Positions 7,555 through 13,475 of a stretch of 13,475 nucleotides of DNA are shown piece after piece. Each line of letters begins with the position of its first letter. Within the stretch, counting starts at the first letter, position 1. This DNA is from Streptococcus parasanguinis (GTDB taxonomy: Bacteria; Bacillota; Bacilli; Lactobacillales; Streptococcaceae): contig JAGZZN010000054.1 in assembly GCA_018377375.1 (NCBI GenBank), positions 1 to 13,475 on the forward strand, read 5' to 3'. The notes beneath the pieces are model-generated. The model had not been told where the DNA came from. It saw nothing but the letters and a program-made list of their open reading frames with translations, and ran no database searches. The position numbers and the translations under genes are program-made.

Positions 7555-7569
7555 AAAACGAATACAATT

Positions 7570-7598
7570 AGTATATCAAAATGTAGCCAAAAATGCAA
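7570..7598 (-). promoter_or_regulatory. Promoter of tmRNA
   Basis: On the minus strand TTGCAT (7598-7593) and TATACT (7575-7570) are separated by 17 bp. The -10 ends 15 bp before the mature 5' end, so a short leader is probably removed by RNase P. The -35 box lies just beyond the T-tract of the upstream ABC operon terminator. Confidence 0.7.
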
Positions 7599-7601
7599 AA
7601 G

Positions 7602-7647
7602 AAAAAAATTGAACAAGAAGGCTTCCACCGGGAAGCTCCTTGCTCAA
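7602..7647 (-). terminator. Terminator of the ABC transporter operon
   Basis: On the minus strand TTGAGCAAGGAGCTTCC (7647-7631) pairs with GGAAGCCTTCTTGTTCAA (7626-7609), with one bulged base and loop CGGT, followed by seven T residues. It starts 11 nt after the permease stop codon. Confidence 0.92.
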
Positions 7648-7657
7648 TTAACTGTTT

Positions 7658-8452
7658 TTATTGAAGATTCAACTTATATTTGCTGATATAATGAATGGTG
7701 AAGTACATAGAAACAATCTTAATGACTTCATAGATGAGACCTGGAATGAAGTTAGGTCCAAATTCATCAATATTTCCATAAACCAATGCAGACCCAACAG
7801 CATATGAATCTTTTAATGGATTGACTGCTGTACCGATGATACTTAAAACAATGCACAAGAGAAAGAAAAACAGAATAGCCTTAAATCCACGACGGTTTTG
7901 GAAGAGTTGGCCAAGTGCGATCGATACATAAAATAGGAAGATCCCTGAAGCTGTGGTAAAAATCCACCAAACGATAATCCAATAAGCAATAGAATGACTA
8001 AAAGCCTCAGAGATAATACTAAATACAGGAGAGATGTCTTGTCCAATGACAGCACCCATCACAATAATTGTGATAAAACCACTAAAAAATAGAAGGAATA
8101 GGCAGTAAAGACTCGCTACTAAAGCTCCCACAAATTTAGACAAAATGATCGCATGCGGGCTAGCTGGAAGGGTCCAGGTCAAGTAGCCTTCACGTCCGTA
8201 TAAGTTGGAATAGAAACGACGGATAATAATATAGTAGTTACTAAGATAAAGGCCAATGACTCCTCCAAAAATGAGAATCCCAAGAGTCCCCGTTATAATT
8301 TGCATACTATTGGTTTCCATATCCACAAAACCGTTTGTAGCACTTCCACCAATAACACCTGTAATCACTGACAAACCTAGTGCGATCAGGGTGATCAATA
8401 AATACCACTTAGCTGTCGATTTGAATTCATATTTTAATAATTTACCAAACAT
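7658..8452 (-). CDS. ABC transporter permease, ABC-2 type
   Basis: This 264-residue integral membrane protein has about six hydrophobic segments (roughly 16-36, 52-74, 103-135, 155-182, 190-212 and 238-257). It is the membrane partner of the ATPase encoded directly upstream. The loop YGREGYLTWTLPASP (85-99) resembles the conserved segment of small permeases in YtrB/BcrA-like exporters. The substrate cannot be told from the sequence; lipid, peptide or antibiotic export are family possibilities. The ATG has AGGAGG at a 5-nt distance and lies 9 bp after the ATPase stop codon, so the two are translated from one message. A strong terminator follows. Confidence 0.85.
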   Translation of the reverse strand: MFGKLLKYEFKSTAKWYLLITLIALGLSVITGVIGGSATNGFVDMETNSMQIITGTLGILIFGGVIGLYLSNYYIIIRRFYSNLYGREGYLTWTLPASPHAIILSKFVGALVASLYCLFLLFFSGFITIIVMGAVIGQDISPVFSIISEAFSHSIAYWIIVWWIFTTASGIFLFYVSIALGQLFQNRRGFKAILFFFLLCIVLSIIGTAVNPLKDSYAVGSALVYGNIDEFGPNFIPGLIYEVIKIVSMYFTIHYISKYKLNLQ

Positions 8453-8461
8453 GGGTTCCTC

Positions 8462-9169
8462 CTAATAAACACGGAATTGATCACGGAAGATCTCATCGAT
8501 TGATTTTCCGTGTTGATTGCGCATAACAGTCGTATTTTCATGCAAGAGGATTCTTCCTTGGTTGATGAAAATGGCCTCATCCAAAACTTGCTCAATATCA
8601 GCAATCAAGTGAGTAGAAATCAAGACAGAAGAGTTTGGACGTCTGTTTTGAATAATGGTCCGCAAAATATAATCACGCGCTGCTGGGTCAACCCCTCCGA
8701 TTGGTTCATCAAGAACGTACAAGTCAGCTTCACGACTCATCACCAAAATCAATTGCACTTTTTCCTTGTTCCCTTTTGAAAGGCTATTCAATTTTTGATT
8801 TGGATGCAAATGCAAATCGTTGAGCAATTGGTAAGCTCGTTGGACATTAAAATCTGCATAAAAATCTTGGAAATAGTTAATAGCATCAATAATTTTCATA
8901 TTTTCATTCAGATAAGTTGTATCTGGCAAATAGGAAACCACTTTTTTAGAAGCTGGGGATGGTAATTGCCCATGAATATAGATATTTCCAAGGCTTGGTT
9001 GCAACAAACCATTAATCAATTTAATGATGGTTGTTTTCCCGCTACCATTGGGACCCAAAAGGCCAATAATACGGCCAGGTTGGATGTTCAAACTAACATC
9101 CATGAGAGCAACTTCATGCCCATAATTCTTTGTCACATGGTCCAAGTAGACCAAAGGATACTGATTCAT
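8462..9169 (-). CDS. ABC transporter ATP-binding protein
   Basis: This 235-residue nucleotide-binding protein powers the permease encoded just downstream. Walker A is GPNGSGKT (39-46), the Walker B region is LYVLDEP (150-156) with Glu155 as the catalytic base, D-loop GGVDP (158-162), and switch His187 in STHL. The signature motif is LSKGNKEK (130-137) instead of the usual LSGGQ; such variants occur in the YtrB/YxlF-like exporter branch. The ATG has AAGGAG at a 7-nt distance and its own promoter. Related operons in Firmicutes often begin with a GntR-type regulator; none is present here, so any control must come from elsewhere. Confidence 0.9.
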   Translation of the reverse strand: MNQYPLVYLDHVTKNYGHEVALMDVSLNIQPGRIIGLLGPNGSGKTTIIKLINGLLQPSLGNIYIHGQLPSPASKKVVSYLPDTTYLNENMKIIDAINYFQDFYADFNVQRAYQLLNDLHLHPNQKLNSLSKGNKEKVQLILVMSREADLYVLDEPIGGVDPAARDYILRTIIQNRRPNSSVLISTHLIADIEQVLDEAIFINQGRILLHENTTVMRNQHGKSIDEIFRDQFRVY

Positions 9170-9198
9170 GTAAATCTCCTTTATTTTCTATTTATGCT

Positions 9199-9227
9199 AT
9201 TATACCCTGTCCCCTTGATGATTGCAA
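9199..9227 (-). promoter_or_regulatory. Promoter of the ABC transporter operon
   Basis: On the minus strand TTGCAA (9227-9222) and a perfect TATAAT (9204-9199) are separated by 17 bp, about 30 bp before the ATPase start codon. Confidence 0.75.
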
Positions 9228-9271
9228 CTTTATCTGAAAATTTGCTAAGAATTTGTAAATGATTGTTCAAA

Positions 9272-9322
9272 AAAAGGGTACAAACAAATCAGAGGTTAGG
9301 GGAGCCCCAACCTCTGATTTGT
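9272..9322 (-). terminator. Terminator of the SufT-like gene, nearly symmetrical
   Basis: A long stem is formed by 9284-9302 and 9305-9322 (an 18-bp stem with a single unpaired base, GC-rich at the tip). On the minus strand it is followed by TTGTACCC and then seven T residues. On the plus strand it is followed by TTTTGATAC, so weak activity in both directions is possible. Confidence 0.75.
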
Positions 9323-9339
9323 TTTGATACATAGAGTGT

Positions 9340-9669
9340 TTAACTAATTCCAAGTGCGATCCGTGCATAACGGCTCATCTTTTCAACCGTCCAAGCAGGG
9401 TACCAGACCAACTTCACATCCACTGATGTCACTTCTTCTACTTCTGCTAAAACATCATGAATCTGATCTGTCAGAAGATCCGCTAATGGACACCCCATGG
9501 TCGTTAGGGTCATATCAATGATGGTTGCTCCAGTTTCACCGTCAAAATGGATCTCGTAGACAAGACCTAAATTGACAATATCAATCCCAAGCTCCGGATC
9601 GATTACCTCTTCCAAAGCATTTAAAATTTTATTTTTAATTTCTTCAATTTGCTCAGTTGTATATGCCAT
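9340..9669 (-). CDS. Metal-sulfur cluster assembly factor, SufT/MIP18 (DUF59) family
   Basis: This 109-residue cytoplasmic protein is a single MIP18/DUF59 domain, as in SufT and PaaD-like proteins, which help mature or repair iron-sulfur proteins. Visible family marks are EEVIDPELGIDIVNLGLVYEI (20-40, conserved Asp-Pro-Glu at 24-26) and the TTMGCPLAD segment (56-64), whose Cys60 is the conserved, probably metal-binding residue. The ATG has AAGGAAG close upstream. It lies after rpoD on the same strand, separated by 123 bp of tandem hairpins, and no convincing promoter of its own was found. It may depend partly on read-through from dnaG-rpoD. The exact client protein is unknown. Confidence 0.88.
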   Translation of the reverse strand: MAYTTEQIEEIKNKILNALEEVIDPELGIDIVNLGLVYEIHFDGETGATIIDMTLTTMGCPLADLLTDQIHDVLAEVEEVTSVDVKLVWYPAWTVEKMSRYARIALGIS

Positions 9670-9719
9670 ATGACTTCCTTTTTTTGCTATTTTACTCTCG
9701 ATAGAATTTCTTGGCTCGG

Positions 9720-9790
9720 GTTAAAAAGATCCGCAGGATCTGGGTCGCTTCTTCATTTCTAGGCGACCGTTAAAAAGATCCGCAGGATCT
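9720..9790. repeat. Two 22-nt direct repeats that each form a hairpin
   Basis: The same 22-nt sequence (starting GTTAAAAAGATCC, ending GCAGGATCT) occurs at 9720-9741 and 9769-9790, start to start 49 bp. Each copy contains AGATCC-GCA-GGATCT, a small hairpin. Between them GGTCGC (9743-9748) pairs with GCGACC (9763-9768). The similarity does not continue outside the 22 nt. Confidence 0.85.
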
Positions 9791-9794
9791 TTTT
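9770..9794 (-). terminator. Terminator of dnaG-rpoD
   Basis: On the minus strand AAAAAGATCC (9793-9784) pairs with GGATCTTTTT (9780-9771) over a 3-nt loop, ending in T residues. It begins inside the rpoD TAA stop codon. It is the second copy of the 22-nt repeat, and on the plus strand it also ends in a T-run. Confidence 0.8.
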
Positions 9795-10902
9795 AATCCT
9801 CTATAAAGTCACGCAATGGTTTGCTTCTGCTTGGGTGGCGGAGTTTGCGGAGGGCTTTGGCTTCTATCTGACGGATCCGTTCACGGGTCACGTTGAAGAC
9901 TTTACCCACATCTTCCAAGGTCCGCATTTTTCCATCATCCAAACCGAAGCGTAAACGAAGGACGTTTTCTTCACGGTCTGTCAGGGTATCGAGGACTTCA
10001 TCTAATTGTTCACGTAGAACCACACGAGTGGTGTAGTCTACTGGATTTTCAATCACTTCATCTTCGATGAAATCTCCCAAATGGCTATCGTCTTCTTCCC
10101 CGATTGGCGTTTCCAAAGAAACAGGTTCTTGGGCAATCTTCAAGATTTCACGCACCTTATCAGGCGTCATATCCATGCGTTCAGCGATTTGTTCAGGCGT
10201 TGGGTCTTGTCCCAATTCTTGCAAGAGATTGCGTTGTTCACGAACCAACTTGTTAATGGTTTCCACCATGTGAACAGGGATCCGAATGGTCCGTGCTTGG
10301 TCTGCAATGGCACGAGTGATAGCCTGACGAATCCACCAAGTAGCATAAGTAGAGAACTTGAACCCTTTGGTATAGTCAAACTTATCAACCGCCTTCATCA
10401 AGCCCATGTTTCCTTCTTGGATCAAATCCAAAAATTGCATCCCACGACCAACGTAACGTTTCGCAATGGATACAACCAAACGAAGGTTAGCTTCTGCTAG
10501 ACGTTGCTTAGCTTCCAAATCACCTTGTTCCACCAAGATAGCCAATTCTTGTTCTTCTTCATTTGTCAAAAGAGGAACAACCCCAATTTCTTTCAAGTAC
10601 ATCCGTACTGGGTCATTGACCTTAGCAGAGTTGCTTCCAAGCAGTTCTTCATCTGACAATTCTGGCTCTTCCTCATTGTTCAACACACGCGCACTTGGGT
10701 TGCCGTCTTTATCAGTGATCGAAATCCCTGCATCTTGAATGCGTTGCAAAAGATCTTCAATCCCATCTGCATCGAGTGTGAATGGAATAACCAATTGGTC
10801 ATTAATTTCATCATCTGTTGCAGTTCCGCTTTTCTTGTGGCTGCGAATAAATTCTGCAATTTGAACGTCCAATGTTGTAATATCTTTTTGTTCTTTAGCC
10901 AT
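9793..10902 (-). CDS. rpoD: RNA polymerase primary sigma factor (sigma-70/SigA)
   Basis: This is the housekeeping sigma factor, which directs RNA polymerase to -10/-35 promoters. The 369-residue protein has a short region 1.1 (1-90), region 1.2 (DPVRMYLKEIGVVPLLTNEEE, 97-117), region 2 with NLRLVVSIAKRY (139-150), FLDLIQEGNMGLMKAVDKFD (157-176) and FSTYATWWIRQAI (183-195, the -10 binding helix), region 3 (about 210-285) and region 4 with TLEDVGKVFNVTRERIRQIEAKALRKLR (328-355, helix-turn-helix for the -35). It lacks the long non-conserved insert of E. coli RpoD, as usual in Firmicutes. The gene starts 2 bp after the dnaG stop. Its ribosome site GGAG lies within the last dnaG codons, so translation is probably coupled. 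Confidence 0.98.
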   Translation of the reverse strand: MAKEQKDITTLDVQIAEFIRSHKKSGTATDDEINDQLVIPFTLDADGIEDLLQRIQDAGISITDKDGNPSARVLNNEEEPELSDEELLGSNSAKVNDPVRMYLKEIGVVPLLTNEEEQELAILVEQGDLEAKQRLAEANLRLVVSIAKRYVGRGMQFLDLIQEGNMGLMKAVDKFDYTKGFKFSTYATWWIRQAITRAIADQARTIRIPVHMVETINKLVREQRNLLQELGQDPTPEQIAERMDMTPDKVREILKIAQEPVSLETPIGEEDDSHLGDFIEDEVIENPVDYTTRVVLREQLDEVLDTLTDREENVLRLRFGLDDGKMRTLEDVGKVFNVTRERIRQIEAKALRKLRHPSRSKPLRDFIED

Positions 10903-10904
10903 TC

Positions 10905-12683
10905 TTACTCCATTCTTCTTTTTTGAGCGATTAAACGCTCGAGTTCCAATAAAGCTTTTTCCGCATCCCCTATTGAGGAAGCTTCCTTCACTTTATTTCC
11001 AATTTGTTGACTTTCTTTGCGAAGAAGCTCACGATTCCGTGTCGCTTCTACTTCTTCTAACTCACCATCTGCTATCTCATCTGGTAAATCTTCTTCTAAC
11101 ATGCGGTACCAGGCGTGCTGGACCCCTTCAGGTTGCTCGGACAAATCCTGAGATGTGACTTCTCCATTTTGACAGAGTAATTGGTACAAGATCTGTAACT
11201 CCGGTGTGTCGAAGACAAAATCAGGTCGCAAACGGTAATCATTGAGCACCATTGGAAAATCTTTCATCCTACTTAATAAATGATTTTCCGCCTTGATCAA
11301 GCGCGTCATCCCACGATTAGGCAGGAGATCGACTGAAAAATTCGACGTTCTTGATCGTCCACCACTTTGATCCTCCTGCCGTTGATGCAAGCGACTATTA
11401 TTGACAATCTGCTCAATCTGCAAATAATCAAAGTCTGGCAATAAATCTGCCAACTTATAAATATAGGTGTTTTGCGCTGTGATGGAGCGCGTCTGGGCGA
11501 TCATCGGTGCCAGCTTCTCGACAAACTCAATCTGTGCCTGCAAGTTCTCAATATACTGGGGTTTCCAGTAGTGCATCAAGAATTCAACCTTACTGATCCG
11601 CGAATTCTTCAAGAGGGAAGCTAGATCTTCTGGGGAGGTCTTTTTGAGGTACTCATCGGGATCCATCTGATCAGGGATACGGACGATCTCCAACTCCAGA
11701 TCCTGCAAGATATCCAAGGCCTTAGCGGTTGCTTCAAGTCCCGCCTTATCCCCATCATAGGTCAGAATGACCTTTTTGGTAAAATGAGACAGGTGCTGGA
11801 CGTGCTCTGGTGTCAAGGCTGTCCCCATAGAGGCGACTGCATTTTCAATCCCAGCTCGATAAGCCGCAATGACATCCATAAAGCCTTCCATGATATACAT
11901 TTCATGTTGCTTTTTGGCGCTCGTCTTAGCTTGATCCAAATGATAAAGTTCATAACTCTTATTAAATAGACGGGTACTTCGACTATTCTTGTACTTGGCT
12001 TGATGACTGCCATCATCCGTTAGTTTCCACAGCCTACCAGAAAAAGCAATGACACGTCCACTATCATCCGTCAAGGGAAACATGATCCGATCCTGAAAGG
12101 CATCAAAAACTGTTCCAGTATCTGAGATTGTGAATAACCCCGAATCGGTAATCACTTTCTCAGAGAACTTCTCAGAGAGATTTCGATAGAGATAATTCCC
12201 TTCTGCTGGGGCTAAGCCCAATTGAAAATGTCGGATGACCTCATCCGTCAGACCACGTTCATGCAGATAATTTCGCGCTTCTTCTCCCATCTTTGTCGTC
12301 ATCAGAATCGCCTGGTAGAACTTACTGGCTTCCTGATGAATCTCATAAAGTTCTTGGTTGGGATTGATAGACGTTGGTTGAGCCGCCCTTGCTTGGTACT
12401 GAAGCGCAATACCCGCTTTTTCTGCTACGATCTGAAGCGCATCCATAAAGGCGACTCCACGGTATTCCTCAATAAACTTAAAGACATCTCCCGAGCGACC
12501 ACATCCGAAACAATGGTAAAACTGCTTGTCTTCAACGACATTAAAAGAAGGAGTCTTTTCACCATGAAAAGGACAGAGCCCTAAAAAATTACGGCCAGCC
12601 TTGGTCAAAGAAACAACTTCTCCAATAACTTCAACAATGTTTACACTGTTTTTAATTTCTGCAATCAGCTCTTTATCAACCAT
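10905..12683 (-). CDS. dnaG: DNA primase
   Basis: DnaG makes RNA primers for replication, together with the DnaB/DnaC-type helicase. The start is set at the ATG at 12683-12681 (MVDKELIAEIKNSVNIVEVIG), giving 592 residues. GGAGG lies 8 nt upstream, and this matches the usual N-terminus; longer in-frame starts exist, but one overlaps this ribosome site and the other lies outside the probable transcript. The zinc-binding domain has C37-x2-H40 and C58-x2-C61 (CPFH ... CFGC). The RNA polymerase core (about 110-350) includes the TOPRIM acidic residues Glu266 in MEGFMD, Asp310 and Asp312 in YDGDKAG, and DPDEY (341-345). The helicase-interacting C-terminal domain fills the remainder and is poorly conserved by eye. 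It is followed immediately by rpoD. Confidence 0.97.
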   Translation of the reverse strand: MVDKELIAEIKNSVNIVEVIGEVVSLTKAGRNFLGLCPFHGEKTPSFNVVEDKQFYHCFGCGRSGDVFKFIEEYRGVAFMDALQIVAEKAGIALQYQARAAQPTSINPNQELYEIHQEASKFYQAILMTTKMGEEARNYLHERGLTDEVIRHFQLGLAPAEGNYLYRNLSEKFSEKVITDSGLFTISDTGTVFDAFQDRIMFPLTDDSGRVIAFSGRLWKLTDDGSHQAKYKNSRSTRLFNKSYELYHLDQAKTSAKKQHEMYIMEGFMDVIAAYRAGIENAVASMGTALTPEHVQHLSHFTKKVILTYDGDKAGLEATAKALDILQDLELEIVRIPDQMDPDEYLKKTSPEDLASLLKNSRISKVEFLMHYWKPQYIENLQAQIEFVEKLAPMIAQTRSITAQNTYIYKLADLLPDFDYLQIEQIVNNSRLHQRQEDQSGGRSRTSNFSVDLLPNRGMTRLIKAENHLLSRMKDFPMVLNDYRLRPDFVFDTPELQILYQLLCQNGEVTSQDLSEQPEGVQHAWYRMLEEDLPDEIADGELEEVEATRNRELLRKESQQIGNKVKEASSIGDAEKALLELERLIAQKRRME

Positions 12684-12723
12684 AAACAGTGCCTCCATTT
12701 TACCATAGATCATCACTTTATAT

Positions 12724-12729
12724 TTTATA
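12724..12729 (-). promoter_or_regulatory. Possible -10 of the dnaG-rpoD promoter
   Basis: On the minus strand GTATAAAATA gives a TATAAA hexamer about 40 bp before the dnaG ATG. The -35 region at 17 nt is AT-rich but not a good match, so the assignment is weak. It lies within the 214-bp divergent gap between dnaG and mscL, which is otherwise AT-rich without recognised genes. Confidence 0.4.
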
Positions 12730-12828
12730 CTAAAAGTTAGTAAAAGTAAATTTTTTCCTACCGATTTCACACATAAAAGAAAAGATTTTCAACCTTTATC
12801 ACTAATTTTAAAAAATGAGGCATATTCC

Positions 12829-12857
12829 TTGTCAGTCGAATATTTTTCCGTTATACT
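12829..12857 (+). promoter_or_regulatory. Promoter of mscL
   Basis: TTGTCA (12829-12834) and TATACT (12852-12857) are separated by exactly 17 bp. The expected start point leaves a leader of about 30-35 nt before the mscL ATG. Confidence 0.85.
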
Positions 12858-12897
12858 ATCATAGTAAAAAATTATTATGAAAGGACATATTTAGGAT

Positions 12898-13278
12898 ATG
12901 TTAAAAGATTTGAAAGCTTTTCTCCTTCGTGGGAATATTGTTGACCTTGCTGTAGCAGTCGTTATCGGAGCTGCATTTGGAGCTATCGTAACATCACTTG
13001 TTAACGATATCATCACTCCACTTATTTTGAAACCAGCTATGAAAGCTGCTGGTGTTGATAAGATTGCTAATTTGTCATGGAACGGTGTTGCATACGGTAG
13101 CTTCTTGAGCGCTGTGATCAACTTCCTTGTTGTTGGTACTGTTCTTTTCTTCGTAGTGAAAGCTGCTGAAAAAGCTCAAAACCTTGGTAAAAAAGAAGAA
13201 GCTGTCGAAGAAGAAGCTCCTGCTCCTACTCAAGAAGAGTTGCTTACTGAAATCCGCGACTTGCTTGCAAACAAATAA
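12898..13278 (+). CDS. mscL: Large-conductance mechanosensitive channel
   Basis: MscL is a homopentameric membrane channel that opens under membrane tension and releases solutes during osmotic downshock. The 126-residue protein shows the N-terminal amphipathic helix (MLKDLKAFLLRGNIVDLAV), the first membrane helix (about 15-43) with the glycine/alanine pore face VVIGAAFGAIVTSLVNDIITPL, a short periplasmic loop, the second membrane helix (about 67-89), then an acidic linker and a C-terminal helix (TEIRDLLANK). The length is normal for the family. The ribosome site is unusual: AAAGGA lies 12 nt from the ATG, while AGGA at 12893-12896 is too close. It has its own promoter and terminator, and is the only plus-strand gene here, divergent from dnaG and convergent with rpsU. 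Its codons (many GCT, GTT, CTT, GGT) resemble those of highly expressed genes. Confidence 0.97.
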   Translation: MLKDLKAFLLRGNIVDLAVAVVIGAAFGAIVTSLVNDIITPLILKPAMKAAGVDKIANLSWNGVAYGSFLSAVINFLVVGTVLFFVVKAAEKAQNLGKKEEAVEEEAPAPTQEELLTEIRDLLANK

Positions 13279-13292
13279 TCAGATAAAAAGAT

Positions 13293-13323
13293 CCGATCTT
13301 CTAGCTAGAAGATCGGTTTTTTT
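13293..13323 (+). terminator. Terminator of mscL
   Basis: A perfect 24-nt palindrome (13293-13316, arms CCGATCTTCT and AGAAGATCGG around AGCT-type symmetry) is followed by seven T residues. Confidence 0.92.
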
Positions 13324-13343
13324 GTCTTTAACGGATGAAAAAA

Positions 13344-13366
13344 ACAAAAAACAGACCGAGGTCTGT
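13344..13366 (-). terminator. Terminator of rpsU
   Basis: On the minus strand ACAGAC (13366-13361) pairs with GTCTGT (13356-13351) around CTCG, followed by a T-rich tract (TTTTTGTTTTTTT). It starts 12 nt after the rpsU stop and faces the mscL terminator. Confidence 0.85.
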
Positions 13367-13378
13367 TCTTGTATTCAA

Positions 13379-13475
13379 TTAGAATTTTTTACGTTTACGA
13401 GCTGCTTCTGATTTACGTTTACGTTTTACAGAAGGTTTTTCATAGAATTCACGTTTGCGTGTTTCTTGAAGAGTA
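13379..13475 (-). CDS. rpsU: 30S ribosomal protein S21 (C-terminal part)
   Basis: This frame runs off the right edge; only the last 31 residues are present ([19 protein letters not shown] and on to ARKRKKF, then TAA). The strongly basic tail and the RKREFYEKP segment identify the small-subunit protein S21, which is close to 58 residues in streptococci. S21 binds the 30S subunit near the anti-Shine-Dalgarno region and aids initiation. In many bacteria rpsU heads an operon with dnaG and rpoD. Here it has its own terminator, and mscL in the opposite direction separates it from dnaG. Confidence 0.93.

Noticed and set aside
7432..7686. An 84-codon plus-strand open frame across the tmRNA and the ABC terminator
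   Set aside because: The region is fully explained by tmRNA, its promoter and a terminator on the minus strand.
9720..9790. The two direct repeats as a CRISPR array or attachment sites
   Set aside because: There are only two copies with a hairpin-forming 27-nt spacer, no cas genes and no integrase; the terminator explanation fits better.
10081..10500. A 139-codon plus-strand open frame opposite rpoD
   Set aside because: It lies wholly antisense to a highly conserved sigma factor region and has no ribosome site or recognisable domain.
12684..12770. A longer dnaG start adding 29 residues
   Set aside because: The extension covers the likely promoter and the ribosome site; MVDKELIAEIK is the standard primase start.
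1..13475. A mobile element, prophage or defence system
   Set aside because: No transposase, integrase, phage or defence-type genes are visible; apart from the broken binding protein, the content is core housekeeping.

Overview
The window comes from the low-GC Firmicute genus Streptococcus, most likely a viridans species of the sanguinis/mitis/parasanguinis type. This is inferred from the pfkA-pyk pair, the tmRNA tag AKNNNSYALAA, the rpsU / mscL / dnaG-rpoD arrangement and the protein sequences, which look typically streptococcal. No database search was possible, so the species is not fixed. Almost every gene lies on the minus strand; only mscL is on the plus strand.

From left to right: positions 1-96 hold part of a hairpin-forming intergenic repeat. 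It is followed by the C-terminal half of a broken amino-acid ABC transporter substrate-binding protein (97-501). Next come a signal peptidase I-like gene (524-1084) that appears to lack both catalytic residues, pyruvate kinase pyk (1250-2755) and 6-phosphofructokinase pfkA (2825-3838), and the short Gram-positive replicative polymerase dnaE (3923-7024, GTG start). Then comes an RNA block: tRNA-Ser(GGA) and tmRNA (ssrA), 13 nt apart and apparently made from one promoter and one terminator. A two-gene ABC transporter (permease 7658-8452, ATPase 8462-9169) follows, then a SufT/MIP18-like metal-sulfur cluster protein (9340-9669), rpoD (9793-10902) and dnaG (10905-12683). The right end has the divergent mscL (12898-13278) and the C-terminal end of rpsU (13379-13475, running off the window).

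The genes are mainly housekeeping: lower glycolysis (PfkA and Pyk as the two classic control steps), replication (DnaE, DnaG), transcription (RpoD), ribosome rescue (tmRNA), translation (S21, tRNA-Ser) and osmotic protection (MscL). The rpsU, dnaG and rpoD genes correspond to the macromolecular synthesis operon of other bacteria, but here mscL with its own promoter and terminator sits in opposite orientation between rpsU and dnaG.

No convincing new multi-gene system is visible. The points most worth a second look are the apparently catalytically dead signal peptidase homologue, the truncated binding-protein gene that starts right behind that gene's terminator, the 22-nt duplicated terminator element between rpoD and the SufT-like gene, and the DnaE PHP domain that has lost its metal ligands. 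Terminators and promoters are unusually easy to see here and divide the window into clear transcription units.
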